A stretch of 64,000 bases of DNA from contig JAFQGT010000005.1 of the NCBI GenBank assembly GCA_017415425.1, positions 176,690 to 240,689 of the forward strand, written 5' to 3'. The stretch is from Oscillospiraceae bacterium (GTDB lineage Bacteria > Bacillota > Clostridia > Oscillospirales > Oscillospiraceae). The notes beneath the pieces were generated by a model that did no database searches, had not been told where the DNA came from, and worked only from the letters and a program-made list of their open reading frames with translations. Within the stretch, counting starts at the first letter, position 1; each line of letters starts with the position of its first letter. Below are positions 8,239 through 20,497 of the stretch, one piece after another. The translations under genes and the position numbers were made by a program.

Positions 8239-9249
8239 TTAAAAATTGTGGTAATGTGTTACCACTACCTCACCATCATAATAATACTTTACGTTATCGG
8301 TTATATCTGAATATATGCTCGAGGTAAGATAACCTAGAGCTGCATTGTCCTTTCTCCAAGTCCAATCATAGTATTCATCAGAATGATAAACCCAAGTGTT
8401 AATTGGTGTACCCATCGCCTGGTATAAATTTGTTGTTGCATCATAATACATACCACTAAGGAAAAATCTTGCATCAACCTTTTCAACATAACTACCAAAA
8501 ACCCATGTAGCGAAGTCATCATCCCATACCTGCGTATAGATTCTCGTCCAAGTAGAACCTGCATGAAAAGAAGAACTGGCATTTTGGAGAGGTATGAAAT
8601 CGGATATGCTTAACCCCAATAGCGTTGCCACGGTTCCCATAGGGCTATATATTTCCTCCATTGATATAGCAATAATAGCATCTAAGAAATTTGCTATTAC
8701 ATTAGAGTAGTTGCTATCGAGAATGGGAATATTACTTTCCTTCTTAAATCTTGGATCATCAGTTGCTCTAACCGTCATAAACCGCATAAGAAATGTGGTG
8801 CCCAGGTATGTATGAACAAAGGGGTCATCTATTTCTGCATCAGGATATATTGAAGATTCGTCATTTAATGTAATTATATATGCTCCGTCGTCGCTTAACC
8901 CTACTGCTGTTAAATCTGTATTTAGTGTTTCTTCAACACTTTCAAATGTTTGAGGATTAACATCATATGCTTCATACCCTAATTTTCTCAATTCTTTTAC
9001 TGTTTCAGCTTGAATTTCAAGCTTTAAGTCAAATTTAGATTTTGAATTTGATGTTCTTAAATTTGAAGATGTATCGTCCAGAGAACTAAGCTCAATTTCG
9101 AGCAATTTCTCGTTGTATGCCTTTATAATTTCTTCTTTTTTACTATTGATACTTAGGTTATTGTCGGTTGCACTAGTTGCAAAAGCTGTATTTATAACCA
9201 TCGATGATAATAAACATACTGCCAAAATAACGGAAATGAACTTTTTCAT
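8239..9249 (-). CDS. Secreted protein of unknown function
   Basis: The 336-residue protein has a clear signal peptide (basic start, hydrophobic core, cleavage near AFATSA, about residue 25). The mature part has a charged, helical N-terminal section (about residues 30-85) and an aromatic-rich C-terminal section with many Trp and Tyr (TWTRIYTQVWDDDFATWVFG, YYDWTWRKD), ending VVTHYHNF. No catalytic or wall-binding motif is recognised. AAGGAG precedes the ATG. It forms a two-gene unit with the next membrane protein and lies in an AT-rich stretch; lateral acquisition is possible. Confidence 0.78.
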   Translation of the reverse strand: MKKFISVILAVCLLSSMVINTAFATSATDNNLSINSKKEEIIKAYNEKLLEIELSSLDDTSSNLRTSNSKSKFDLKLEIQAETVKELRKLGYEAYDVNPQTFESVEETLNTDLTAVGLSDDGAYIITLNDESSIYPDAEIDDPFVHTYLGTTFLMRFMTVRATDDPRFKKESNIPILDSNYSNVIANFLDAIIAISMEEIYSPMGTVATLLGLSISDFIPLQNASSSFHAGSTWTRIYTQVWDDDFATWVFGSYVEKVDARFFLSGMYYDATTNLYQAMGTPINTWVYHSDEYYDWTWRKDNAALGYLTSSIYSDITDNVKYYYDGEVVVTHYHNF

Positions 9250-9608
9250 AATAACTCCTTTCCAGTGTGTTGGTAGCGTACAAACTTATTAATTATCATT
9301 CCACATGACACATAATCCCACCTTTCATAATAACAAAAGTCAACAAAAATGTGCAAACCAACTCTTCATTGATTGAGAATTGGCCTGCACATTCGGCTAC
9401 AAACAATGTTCATTTATTCCGGATGAGCATAACAAATAGTGCAACTTTGACGGGCCAAAGCTCATTGAAAATTACTACCATTGTCATATCATTCGATATG
9501 GTACTTATAGTGTATCACATAGTATCACGAAATGCAACAGTTAATTTTTGTTTTAATATGATGATTTTTGAAACAAATTACAACGTACCTTTATGCATAG
9601 AACGGTAA
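9250..9608. other. AT-rich intergenic region
   Basis: This 359-bp stretch separates the secreted-protein gene from the convergent-side end of the glycosyltransferase gene. It must hold the promoter of the minus-strand pair, but I cannot fix one clear -35/-10 match. An 85-codon open frame on the plus strand has no ribosome site and no protein-like composition. Confidence 0.5.
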
Positions 9609-10544
9609 TCACTCATCATAGGTGAGAACCTCTTTTGCCAAATAGACTGGGCGATCTTTGCTCTGTTCAAAGGTTCTGCCAACATATTCTCCGATGATGC
9701 CGATGCAAAGCAGTTGCATACTGCCCAGCGCCAGGATCAGCACGATGATGGTAGCGTAGCCGGGAATATCAATACCGGTAATCAACTTCTGAAGGATCAC
9801 CACGATCAAATACAAAATGGCGGCAACCGCAGACAGACCGCTAAGGAAGGTGGCCATCCGCAGAGGCTTGGTGGAATAGCCGATGATACCGTCGATTGCG
9901 TAGTTCAGCAGTTTCCGGAAGTTCCATTTTGTGGTGCCCGCAAAGCGCTCCTGTGCCAAATAAGGGATAAAGCAGGTCTCATATCCAACCCACGCGAAAA
10001 TACCCTTGCTGAAGCGGTGATACTCTCCCAGCGCCAAAATGCTGTCGGCAACAGATCTGCGGAAGGTGCGGAAATCACTGGCGTCAGATTTCAGATTGAT
10101 GTCGGATAGACCGTTGATCACCTTATAGAAGGATTTTTTGAAGAAGGAGAGGACCTTGCCTTCACCACGGCGATCCTGGTATGCAGCAACCACATCATAT
10201 TGGGGATCTTCATCCAAAATCTTAACCATATCCCGCACGATTTCGGGACGCTGCTGCAGATCAGCGTCGATAAAGCTGACATAGTCACCGGAGGCTTGGT
10301 GAAGACCTGCGAAAATCGCAGCCTCTTTGCCAAAGTTTCTGGAAAAACTGATAACTTTCACAGGACACGCCTGCGCCTGAAACAGCTTTCTGAGCTGATG
10401 CAAGGTGGCATCCTTGCTGCCGTCATCTACAAAAACGATTTCGTAATCATAACCGCAACCGGAAAAGGCTTCAATTGTGGCATTCTGAAAAGCAGCTACA
10501 TTTTCTGCCTCATTATAGCAGGGGACTACCAAAGACAATTTCAT
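9609..10544 (-). CDS. Family 2 glycosyltransferase, dolichol-phosphate-mannose-synthase type
   Basis: The 311-residue protein has a GT-A catalytic domain with LVVPCYNEAENV at the start, the VDDGSKDAT block, FIDADLQQRPE (DxD-like metal site) and a FAGTTKWNFRKL segment, then two C-terminal membrane helices. This is the GtrB/ArnC/DPM1 layout: transfer of a sugar from a nucleotide donor to a polyprenyl phosphate at the cytoplasmic face. The start is placed at the ATG at 10544; a GTG at 10556 is also in frame and neither has a strong ribosome site. It stands alone between an AT-rich gap and the divergent valS leader. Confidence 0.92.
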   Translation of the reverse strand: MKLSLVVPCYNEAENVAAFQNATIEAFSGCGYDYEIVFVDDGSKDATLHQLRKLFQAQACPVKVISFSRNFGKEAAIFAGLHQASGDYVSFIDADLQQRPEIVRDMVKILDEDPQYDVVAAYQDRRGEGKVLSFFKKSFYKVINGLSDINLKSDASDFRTFRRSVADSILALGEYHRFSKGIFAWVGYETCFIPYLAQERFAGTTKWNFRKLLNYAIDGIIGYSTKPLRMATFLSGLSAVAAILYLIVVILQKLITGIDIPGYATIIVLILALGSMQLLCIGIIGEYVGRTFEQSKDRPVYLAKEVLTYDE

Positions 10545-10630
10545 ATCATCACTCACTTGTTTAGAATTGCGATTATTATATGTTAATTTTTGGTTTTCGT
10601 CAAGATACAGGGGGATAGCATAAAATATCG

Positions 10631-10659
10631 TTGACTTTTTGAGGGATATATGGTATTTT
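10631..10659 (+). promoter_or_regulatory. Sigma-A promoter for valS
   Basis: TTGACT and TATTTT are 17 bases apart and lie just upstream of the T-box leader. Confidence 0.65.
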
Positions 10660-10674
10660 GAACTGGATATAAAA

Positions 10675-10895
10675 CTGCTTTGATGGGAAGTTTCTGCATA
10701 TTGCTTTTTTAGAGAGTGCGCGGTGGGTGTAAGCGCATAGAGCCTATGCAGTTTGTCGTCCCGGAGCTCGCTTTCTGAACTCAGTAGGAAAGTGCGGGTG
10801 GCCCGTTACAGCCGAAAGAGTGTCCGCTTTGTGCGGAAATTCAGGTGGTACCGCGGAAATTTTTCGCCCTGAGCATTTGCTCGGGGCGTTTTTTT
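10675..10895 (+). promoter_or_regulatory. T-box riboswitch (valine, specifier GTC)
   Basis: The leader shows stem I (GGGA pairing with TCCC at its base, CTGCATA with TATGCAG above), an AGAGAG motif, and a specifier loop TTTGTCG giving GTC (10755-10757), a valine codon. The conserved T-box AGGTGGTACCGCG is at 10843-10855 and is followed by a terminator hairpin (CGCCCTGAGC/GCTCGGGGCG, 10865-10888) and seven T. Uncharged valine tRNA would bind specifier and T-box, block the terminator and switch on valS. Confidence 0.95.
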
Positions 10896-10916
10896 GTTTA
10901 CAAAGGAGTGTATAGT

Positions 10917-13556
10917 ATGTCTAGAGAACTGCCCAAAGTTTACGAACCCCAGCAGGTAGAAAATGAGATCTATAAAATGTGGGAGGAGAACGGCTATTTT
11001 AAGCCCAACAAGCCGAAAAGCGCCAAGCCTTTCACAATTGTGATGCCGCCCCCCAATGTTACTGGTCAGCTCCATATGGGTCACGCTATGGACGCAACGC
11101 TGCAGGATACCTTGATCCGTTTTAAGCGGATGCAGGGCTACAACGCACTGTGGCTCCCCGGTGTGGACCACGCAGGTATCGCCACCCAAATCAAGGTGGA
11201 GGAAGAGCTGCGCAAGGACGGTCTGACCCGGTACGACCTGGGTCGCGAGAAGTTCCTGGAAAAGGTGTGGGATTGGAAACATAAGTATGGCAACCGGATC
11301 GTGGAACAGCAGAAGAAGCTGGGTGCTTCCTGTGACTGGGACAGAGCCAGGTTCACAATGGACGAAGGCTGCTCCGGTGCTGTTCGGGAAGTGTTTGTCT
11401 CCCTATATGAAAAAGGCTTGATTTATAAGGGAAGCCGAATTATCAACTGGTGTCCTCATTGTGTCACCGCTCTGTCTGATGCCGAGGTTGAGTATGTGGA
11501 TAAGCCCGGTCACCTGTGGCATATTCGCTATCCACTGGCTGACGGCAACGGCGATGTCGTGGTTGCTACAACCCGTCCCGAGACGATGCTGGGCGATACC
11601 GGTGTCTGTGTGAACCCTAATGATGAACGCTATACCGCCATTGTTGGTAAAACGGTGATTCTGCCTCTGGTGAATAAGGAGATCCCTGTTGTTGCCGATG
11701 ACTATGCCGAAATGGAATTTGGTACCGGCTGTGTAAAGATGACTCCCGCACACGACCCCAACGACTTTGAAGTCGGTCTGCGCCATAATCTGGAAGTGAT
11801 CCGTGTGCTGGATGACAATGGTGTTGTCAATGCCTATGGCGGTAAATACGAGGGTATGGATCGATACGAAGCCAGAAAAGCAATTGTTGCAGATCTGGAA
11901 GAACAGGGTTATCTGGTCAAGATTGAGGATCACGCGCACAATGTGGGTACTTGCTACCGCTGCCATAACGACGTTGAGCCAATCATCTCTGCACAATGGT
12001 TTGTGAAGATGAAGCCTCTGGCCGAGGAGGCACTGCGGGTCGTAAAGGAAGGCCAGACCAAGTTCGTTCCCGAACGGTTCTCCAAGACTTACCTTAACTG
12101 GATGGAGAATGTCCGTGACTGGTGTATTTCCCGCCAGCTTTGGTGGGGGCATCAGATTCCCGCCTGGACCTGTGCAGAGTGCGGTCACATCACCGTATCT
12201 AGGGAAGATGCTTGCAAGTGCGAAAAGTGCGGCAGCACCAATATTGAGCGTGATCCCGATGTGCTGGATACCTGGTTTAGCTCCGCTCTGTGGCCTTTTG
12301 AAACTCTAGGCTGGCCCGAAAAGACCGAGGATCTGGATTATTTCTATCCCACGGATGTGCTGGTCACCGGCTACGATATCATCTTCTTCTGGGTTGCCAG
12401 AATGATCTTCTCCGGCTGTGAACACACCGGTAAGACACCTTTCCACACTGTTTTGATCCACGGTCTTGTCCGCGATGACAAGGGTCGTAAGATGTCCAAG
12501 TCTCTGGGCAACGGCATTGATCCGCTGGAAATGATCGAAAAGTACGGCTGCGATGCTCTGCGTATGAATATGGTTACAGGCAACGCCCCCGGCAATGATA
12601 TGCGCTTCTATGTGGAGCGATGCGAAGCAATGCGGAATTTTGCCAATAAGCTGTGGAACGCCAGCCGGTATGTGATGATGAATCTGGGAGAGGATGCCAA
12701 GAATCAGCTGCCTGATGTCAATCAACTGACGATTGCTGATAAATGGGTGCTGTCTAAGCTGAACACCTTGATTGCCGAAGTCACAGAGAATCTTGAAAAG
12801 TATGAGCTGGGCGTTGCTGTTCAGAAGGTATACGATTTCCTGTGGGATAGTTACTGCGACTGGTATATCGAACTGACAAAGGCAAGACTCTACAGCGAAG
12901 ATGCCGATCAAAAACAGACAGCCCTGCAGGTATTGGTGTATGTTCTGGATCAGACACTGCGGCTTCTGCACCCCTTTATGCCTTTCATCACCGAGACCAT
13001 CTGGCAGAACCTGCCTCATGAAGGTGATGCTCTGATCGTTGCTCAGTGGCCCGAATTCCGTAATGACCTGTCCTTTAAGACAGAGGAGGATCTGATGGAG
13101 TCCGTAATGGATGCGATCCGTGCAATCCGTAACCGCAGAGCAGAGATGAATGTGCCTCCTTCTAAGAAGGCCGCGCTGTATGTATTGACATCCAAACCCA
13201 ATATTTTTGTAGAGGGTGAAGGCTTTATGCAGCGCCTTGCCTACGCCGACGAGGTGACCATTTTGGATGCTGAGCCGGAGAATCTGGACGGAATGGTCTG
13301 CTGCACAACCAATATTGCCAAGCTCTACATTCCTATGGGACAGCTTGTGGATGTTGCCAAGGAGCTGGAGCGGATTGAAAAAGAGCTGGATAAGGCTAAG
13401 AAGAATCTGAGCAGTTTGGAAGCCAAACTGAACAACGAAAACTTCACATCCCGGGCACCGGAATCTGTTGTCGCAGACATTCGCGAGAAGGCAGACAAGG
13501 CCCGCGCTCTGATCACACAGCTGCAACAAAGCGAGGCTGCGATGAAAAAGCTGTAA
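10917..13556 (+). CDS. valS: Valyl-tRNA synthetase
   Basis: The 879-residue class Ia enzyme charges tRNA-Val. It has [14 protein letters not shown] (HIGH-type motif, residues 53-56), an editing domain in the middle, two CxxC pairs ([14 protein letters not shown]), KMSKS at about residue 525, an anticodon-binding domain, and a C-terminal coiled coil ([16 protein letters not shown]) that contacts the tRNA. The ATG at 10917 follows AAGGAG and lies just after the T-box terminator; the in-frame ATG at 10845 falls within the T-box and cannot be the start. Expression is set by the valine-specific leader. Confidence 0.98.
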   Translation: MSRELPKVYEPQQVENEIYKMWEENGYFKPNKPKSAKPFTIVMPPPNVTGQLHMGHAMDATLQDTLIRFKRMQGYNALWLPGVDHAGIATQIKVEEELRKDGLTRYDLGREKFLEKVWDWKHKYGNRIVEQQKKLGASCDWDRARFTMDEGCSGAVREVFVSLYEKGLIYKGSRIINWCPHCVTALSDAEVEYVDKPGHLWHIRYPLADGNGDVVVATTRPETMLGDTGVCVNPNDERYTAIVGKTVILPLVNKEIPVVADDYAEMEFGTGCVKMTPAHDPNDFEVGLRHNLEVIRVLDDNGVVNAYGGKYEGMDRYEARKAIVADLEEQGYLVKIEDHAHNVGTCYRCHNDVEPIISAQWFVKMKPLAEEALRVVKEGQTKFVPERFSKTYLNWMENVRDWCISRQLWWGHQIPAWTCAECGHITVSREDACKCEKCGSTNIERDPDVLDTWFSSALWPFETLGWPEKTEDLDYFYPTDVLVTGYDIIFFWVARMIFSGCEHTGKTPFHTVLIHGLVRDDKGRKMSKSLGNGIDPLEMIEKYGCDALRMNMVTGNAPGNDMRFYVERCEAMRNFANKLWNASRYVMMNLGEDAKNQLPDVNQLTIADKWVLSKLNTLIAEVTENLEKYELGVAVQKVYDFLWDSYCDWYIELTKARLYSEDADQKQTALQVLVYVLDQTLRLLHPFMPFITETIWQNLPHEGDALIVAQWPEFRNDLSFKTEEDLMESVMDAIRAIRNRRAEMNVPPSKKAALYVLTSKPNIFVEGEGFMQRLAYADEVTILDAEPENLDGMVCCTTNIAKLYIPMGQLVDVAKELERIEKELDKAKKNLSSLEAKLNNENFTSRAPESVVADIREKADKARALITQLQQSEAAMKKL

Positions 13557-13572
13557 TATTCACTATATCTTC

Positions 13573-13607
13573 GAGTGTGCAAACATTTTGTTTGCACACT
13601 CTTTTTT
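13573..13607 (+). terminator. Rho-independent terminator after valS
   Basis: A perfect 12-bp stem GAGTGTGCAAAC/GTTTGCACACTC around ATTTT is followed by six T. Confidence 0.95.
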
Positions 13608-13679
13608 ATGCCTGTTTCCGACGGCAAATTCTGCCGACATATTCTATACTGAGATAGAAATCACCAAGGAGGAACCACT

Positions 13680-14003
13680 ATGCACCTGACCAGCTATTTA
13701 CAGGAAGGCACATTAACCATTGCGCTGACAGGAGAAATTGATCATCACTGCGCAAAAGAATATGTAAAAACGATTACGTCAAAAATCGAGGCGTATGCTC
13801 CGGGAATATGCGTGCTGGATTTCCAGGATGTATCATTTATGGACTCGTCCGGAATTGCGGTTGTGATCAACGCATACAGAACAATGGCAAAGTGCGGAGG
13901 TACGCTTTATGTATCCGGCTTAAAAGCCCAGCCGATGCGTGTATTCCGCGCCTCGGGCATCGACAAATTAATCAACATCAAGGAGGCAGTCAATGAAATT
14001 TGA
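13680..14003 (+). CDS. spoIIAA: Anti-sigma F factor antagonist
   Basis: A 107-residue STAS-domain protein. The phosphorylated serine lies in FMDSSGIAV (Ser57 by comparison with Bacillus), preceded by ICVLDFQDVSF. Unphosphorylated SpoIIAA captures SpoIIAB and frees sigma F in the forespore; SpoIIAB phosphorylates it to switch it off. It is the first gene of the three-gene operon, behind AAGGAGGA, and its end overlaps spoIIAB by 11 bp. The operon is normally read by sigma H and Spo0A, but I cannot point to a convincing sigma H site in the 70 bp upstream. Confidence 0.95.
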   Translation: MHLTSYLQEGTLTIALTGEIDHHCAKEYVKTITSKIEAYAPGICVLDFQDVSFMDSSGIAVVINAYRTMAKCGGTLYVSGLKAQPMRVFRASGIDKLINIKEAVNEI

Positions 14004-14424
14004 AAACTATATGACAATAGATTTTCCCAGCAAATCCAGTAACGAAGCATTTGCTCGTTCTGCAGTGGCCTGTTTTGCGTCTCAAATGGATCCAACGCTG
14101 GAGGAACTCGGGGATATTCGCACCGCCGTTTCTGAGGCGGTAACAAATTGTATCGTACACGCATATCCCGATGCGCTGGGCACAATTACCTTGCGCTGCA
14201 GGATTTTAAAGGACAACACTCTGGATATTATAATCAAGGACAGAGGCGTCGGTATCAGCGATCTGGAGCAGGCACGCAAGCCGATGTTCACCACCGGAGG
14301 AAGTGATCGCAGTGGTATGGGTTTTACCATTATGGAGAGTTTTATGACATCATTTTCTGTGCAATCTGTAGCAGGGAAGGGAACGACCGTACATATGCGC
14401 AGAAAGCTGCTGCGACGCAAATGA
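13993..14424 (+). CDS. spoIIAB: Anti-sigma F factor / serine kinase
   Basis: A 143-residue GHKL-fold protein that binds and inhibits sigma F and phosphorylates SpoIIAA. The ATP-binding blocks are AVSEAVTNCIVHAYP (N-box), IIIKDRGVGISD (G1) and SDRSGMGFTIM (G2). It overlaps spoIIAA by 11 bp and sigF by 4 bp, so the three proteins are made in a coupled way, as fits their partner switching. Length matches the family. Confidence 0.96.
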   Translation: MKFENYMTIDFPSKSSNEAFARSAVACFASQMDPTLEELGDIRTAVSEAVTNCIVHAYPDALGTITLRCRILKDNTLDIIIKDRGVGISDLEQARKPMFTTGGSDRSGMGFTIMESFMTSFSVQSVAGKGTTVHMRRKLLRRK

Positions 14425-15125
14425 GCAGAACCGAAGAACTGATATCACGATGTCAGGCAGGGGACGAGAGCGCAAAAGAGCTGCTGATTACAGAAAACAG
14501 CGGTCTGATCTGGGCCGTCACAAAACGATTCTTCGGAAAGGGTGTCGATGCAGACGATTTGTATCAGTTGGCCTGTTTAGGCTTTTTGAAGGCTGTTGAT
14601 GGGTTTGATCTGAACTTTGGTACGCAATTTTCCACCTACGCTGTGCCGAAAATATCCGGTGAGATCCGTAGGTTTTTAAGAGATGATGGCACAGTGAAGG
14701 TCTCCCGTGGTATCAAAGAACGGGCAACGGTCATTAAAAATGCAAGAAACCAATTAACACAATCACTGGGCAGAGAACCAACTATTAAGGAATTATCGGA
14801 AGTCACCGACCTGTCTGCAGAGGATATTGCCATTGCTGAGAGCGCAACGGCATCAGTGGAGTCTATCCACCATACCACCGGAGAGGAAGGTTTTTCTCTG
14901 GAAAATATTTTGACCGATACGGAATCGGAGGACTCATTACTTGAAAAACTGGCTCTGCGGCAAGCAATTGAACATTTACAAGAGCGTGAAAAACTGGTTA
15001 TCCAACTGCGCTTTTTTCACGCTTTGACACAAGAGCGAGTCTCCAAGGTTATAAATGTCAGTCAAGTGCAGGTATCCCGAATCGAGAAAAAAGCGCTCCG
15101 CAAACTGCGTGAACTTTTGGAATAG
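14421..15125 (+). CDS. sigF: RNA polymerase sporulation sigma factor F
   Basis: A 234-residue sigma-70 family factor. Region 2 contains the DDLYQLACLGFLKAVDGFD block and a FSTYAVPKISGEIRRFLRDD segment; region 3 has SRGIKERA and PTIKELSEVT; region 4 has LQEREKLVIQLRF and a helix-turn-helix ending at SQVQVSRIEKKALRKLR. It directs early forespore genes once released from SpoIIAB. The gene order and overlaps match the spoIIA operon of Bacillus and Clostridium. No terminator is seen before pcrA. Confidence 0.96.
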   Translation: MSRTEELISRCQAGDESAKELLITENSGLIWAVTKRFFGKGVDADDLYQLACLGFLKAVDGFDLNFGTQFSTYAVPKISGEIRRFLRDDGTVKVSRGIKERATVIKNARNQLTQSLGREPTIKELSEVTDLSAEDIAIAESATASVESIHHTTGEEGFSLENILTDTESEDSLLEKLALRQAIEHLQEREKLVIQLRFFHALTQERVSKVINVSQVQVSRIEKKALRKLRELLE

Positions 15126-15202
15126 TCAGAACAATTTTGTCTTTACCTTTTCACTGAAATGCTGTAAAATAAAGAAAAGAATTTCTTTGATAAGGTGTGT
15201 TT

Positions 15203-17605
15203 ATGACTGATGTTATGATGAATCGCTTTCTGGAAGCAAGAAAGCACTATATTCTATCGCAATTTAAGAATCTGAATGCAATGCAGAAAGAAGCCGTCAC
15301 TACCACAGACGGACCGTTGCTGCTGCTGGCAGGTGCAGGCAGTGGAAAAACAACCGTCCTCATCAATCGAATCGCCAATCTGATTCGTTTTGGCCGCGCC
15401 AGCGATTCTGCGGACATTCCTGATACGGTAACAGATGAAGATGTCCTGTTTTTGGAATCGCTGTCAGAACCGGTTTCTGATTTTGATAAACACAGGGCCG
15501 ATCTTCTTTGCACACTGGATCCTGCCTTGCCTTGGAGTATCATTGCGATTACATTTACAAATAAAGCAGCAAATGAATTGAAAGAACGGCTGACCAATAT
15601 GCTGGGTCCCGAGGCGCAGGATATTTGGGCAATGACTTTCCATTCAGCCTGCTGCCGCATTCTCCGCAGGGAAATAGAACGGATAGGATATACCCGAAGC
15701 TTTACGATTTACGACACTTCTGACTCGGAACGGGTGATGAAAGAGATCGTGAAGGATATGGGCCTGGATGACAAGACATTCCCGGCCAAATATGTTCTTT
15801 CCATCATCAGCAGAGAAAAGGATAATCTGGTCTCACCGGATCAATTGCTGGAACAAGCTGAGTGTAATAACGATTTGCGTATGATCCATATTGCACGTGC
15901 TTATGAGAAATATCAAGTGAGGCTTAAAGAAAACAATGCCCTTGATTTTGACGATATTATCTTTCAAACTGTTCGACTTCTGCAGGAGCACGAGGATGTA
16001 CGAACTTTCTACCAAAGAAAGTTCCGTTATGTGCTGGTTGACGAGTATCAAGATACCAACCATCTTCAATATCTGCTGACCTCTCTTCTTGCCGGTGGTT
16101 ATGAGAATATCTGCGTTGTGGGCGATGACGATCAAAGCATCTATCGATTCCGTGGTGCAACCATTGAAAATATCCTGAGCTTTGAAAAACAGTATCGTGG
16201 AGCAAGGGTGATCCGTTTGGAACAGAACTATCGTTCTACCCAGGCAATTCTTAACGCCGCTAACGGAGTAATTGCTCACAATATCGGCAGAAAGGGCAAA
16301 CGCCTCTGGACCGCCAATGGTGCCGGTGATCCTATTACCATCTATGAGGCTGCAGATGAGGGCGCAGAAAGCAATTACGTTGCCGGGCAGATCATTTCCA
16401 GATCCAAAGGCAGAAAGTTCAGCGATTATGCCGTTCTTTACCGCACCAATGCCCAATCCAATGCAATTGAATTTTCTTTCAAGCGTAACGGCATACCATA
16501 CCGTGTAATTGGCGGTATGCGGTTCTTTGATAGGGCGGAAATCAAGGATATGCTTGCCTACCTGTGCATTATCAATAATCGAAGTGATGACTTGCGTCTG
16601 CATCGAATCATCAATAACCCGCCTAGAGGTTTGGGCACAAAAACTATTGAGGTGGCAGACCGCTTGGCACAGGCGGAGGGGAAGGGTTTATTTCACGTGA
16701 TCTCGGCCCCCTATTCTTATGGACCGCTGGAAAAGTCTGCAGGAAAGTTCCTGCAATTTACTACGATGATCCAGGAACTTGAAAATCTGTTGGACGAAGG
16801 TCTGACACTTCCGGAATTTTACGAGGAAGTGATGCTTCGAACCGGTTACATCGCTATGCTGGAAAGCAAACCTACAGAGGAAAATAAGACAAAGCTGGAA
16901 AACATACGGGAATTAAAATCCAGTATTGCCGCCTATGTGCAAAACGCGGATGTTCCCACGTTGTCCGGATTCCTGGAAGAGATTTCCTTGTATACAGACC
17001 TGGAAGAGTACAATGAGGGCGATGATGCGGTTGTGATGATGACGATGCACTCAGCAAAGGGTCTGGAGTTTCCCCACGTATTTCTTGTGGGCTTTGAAGA
17101 CGGCCTGTTTCCGGGTATGCGCGCTATCGGTGACCGGGAGGAGATGGAGGAAGAACGCAGACTCTGTTATGTTGCCATCACCAGAGCCAAGCAGACACTG
17201 ACCATCTCTCACGCCAGACAGCGTATGCTGTACGGTCGGACAAACGCTTCGCTGCCATCCAGATTCCTGCGAGAAATTCCCGAGGACACATTTGTCAAAA
17301 AAGGTGGCTATCAGGCTCCCCAAAGCCGGTATAGCGATACTTATTCCGTGCCGTACACAAGTGTGCCGGCAGAAAAAAAGGTATCCTACAAAAGCGCCTA
17401 TTCCTATGTAGCACCATCCGAATCATCTGCTCAGATTTTGGATTTGAACAAGGGCGATATGATACAGCATACCGCTTTTGGTAAAGGCTTGGTGCTGTCG
17501 GTTGTGAAAATGGGTGGTGACGCACTGCTTGAGATCGCTTTTGACCAAATCGGAACAAAGAAGCTGATGGCAAAAACCGCATCTGCACATATGAAAAAGC
17601 TGTAA
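15203..17605 (+). CDS. pcrA: ATP-dependent DNA helicase PcrA/UvrD
   Basis: An 800-residue superfamily 1A helicase used in repair, replication restart and removal of RecA. Motif I is AGAGSGKTT, motif Ia ITFTNKAANEL, motif II DEYQDTN, motif III GDDDQSIYRFRGA, motif IV LEQNYRST and motif VI ITRAKQTL. The C-terminal tail (about 690-800) is low in conservation and ends in a Tudor-like segment (GDMIQHTAFGKGLVL). I choose the ATG at 15203, with AAGG upstream, rather than the GTG at 15197. An insert of about 45 acidic residues separates motifs I and Ia, which are normally close together. Confidence 0.96.
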   Translation: MTDVMMNRFLEARKHYILSQFKNLNAMQKEAVTTTDGPLLLLAGAGSGKTTVLINRIANLIRFGRASDSADIPDTVTDEDVLFLESLSEPVSDFDKHRADLLCTLDPALPWSIIAITFTNKAANELKERLTNMLGPEAQDIWAMTFHSACCRILRREIERIGYTRSFTIYDTSDSERVMKEIVKDMGLDDKTFPAKYVLSIISREKDNLVSPDQLLEQAECNNDLRMIHIARAYEKYQVRLKENNALDFDDIIFQTVRLLQEHEDVRTFYQRKFRYVLVDEYQDTNHLQYLLTSLLAGGYENICVVGDDDQSIYRFRGATIENILSFEKQYRGARVIRLEQNYRSTQAILNAANGVIAHNIGRKGKRLWTANGAGDPITIYEAADEGAESNYVAGQIISRSKGRKFSDYAVLYRTNAQSNAIEFSFKRNGIPYRVIGGMRFFDRAEIKDMLAYLCIINNRSDDLRLHRIINNPPRGLGTKTIEVADRLAQAEGKGLFHVISAPYSYGPLEKSAGKFLQFTTMIQELENLLDEGLTLPEFYEEVMLRTGYIAMLESKPTEENKTKLENIRELKSSIAAYVQNADVPTLSGFLEEISLYTDLEEYNEGDDAVVMMTMHSAKGLEFPHVFLVGFEDGLFPGMRAIGDREEMEEERRLCYVAITRAKQTLTISHARQRMLYGRTNASLPSRFLREIPEDTFVKKGGYQAPQSRYSDTYSVPYTSVPAEKKVSYKSAYSYVAPSESSAQILDLNKGDMIQHTAFGKGLVLSVVKMGGDALLEIAFDQIGTKKLMAKTASAHMKKL

Positions 17606-17649
17606 TTTTCTGCTGTGTTGGCGCATAGACTTTCCGGGAGGGAAGTGCT

Positions 17650-20248
<2,599 letters not shown>

Positions 20249-20249
20249 T

Positions 20250-20283
20250 AAACAGCCGGAAAGCAACTGCTTTCCGGCTGTTT
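20250..20283. terminator. Bidirectional terminator between ligA and the ylbJ operon
   Basis: A perfect 15-bp stem (AAACAGCCGGAAAGC paired with its complement) around AACT, with T-rich flanks on both strands, between two convergent genes. Confidence 0.88.
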
Positions 20284-20494
20284 ACTGTAGAGTAAAATCA
20301 GCTTCCTCGTATTGATTCAGGTCAAGTACTTTCATTTTAGGTGGAATTCTCTTATAGGGATCATATCGAAATTTTTTACAGGAGGATAACGCAGAAACAA
20401 CACCGCGCTTGGCGCACAAAACATTGTCCGCATCCATCGCTGCAGCCCGGGTACAGTAGGCACAGGAACGGGGAATTCTCTTACGGAATAACAT
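20282..20494 (-). CDS. Small four-cysteine protein, possible metal binder
   Basis: A 70-residue basic protein with CAYC at residues 11-14 and two further cysteines (VLCAKRG, SSCKKFRYDP). The spacing suggests one zinc or Fe-S site. The ending FRYDPYKRIPPK looks like a family of small conserved clostridial proteins, but I have no function for it. AGAGGGG lies 8 bases before the ATG, and it follows the ylbJ stop after 3 bases, so it is made from the same transcript. Confidence 0.8.
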   Translation of the reverse strand: MLFRKRIPRSCAYCTRAAAMDADNVLCAKRGVVSALSSCKKFRYDPYKRIPPKMKVLDLNQYEEADFTLQ

Positions 20495-20497
20495 ACA

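Noticed and set aside
9351-9608. 85-codon plus-strand frame in the AT-rich gap
   Set aside because: No ribosome site, no coding-like composition, and it ends at the 3' end of the glycosyltransferase gene.
11403-13529. Two long minus-strand frames (261 and 407 codons) opposite valS
   Set aside because: They are the antisense of a highly conserved gene with strong codon bias; no start signals and no recognisable domains.
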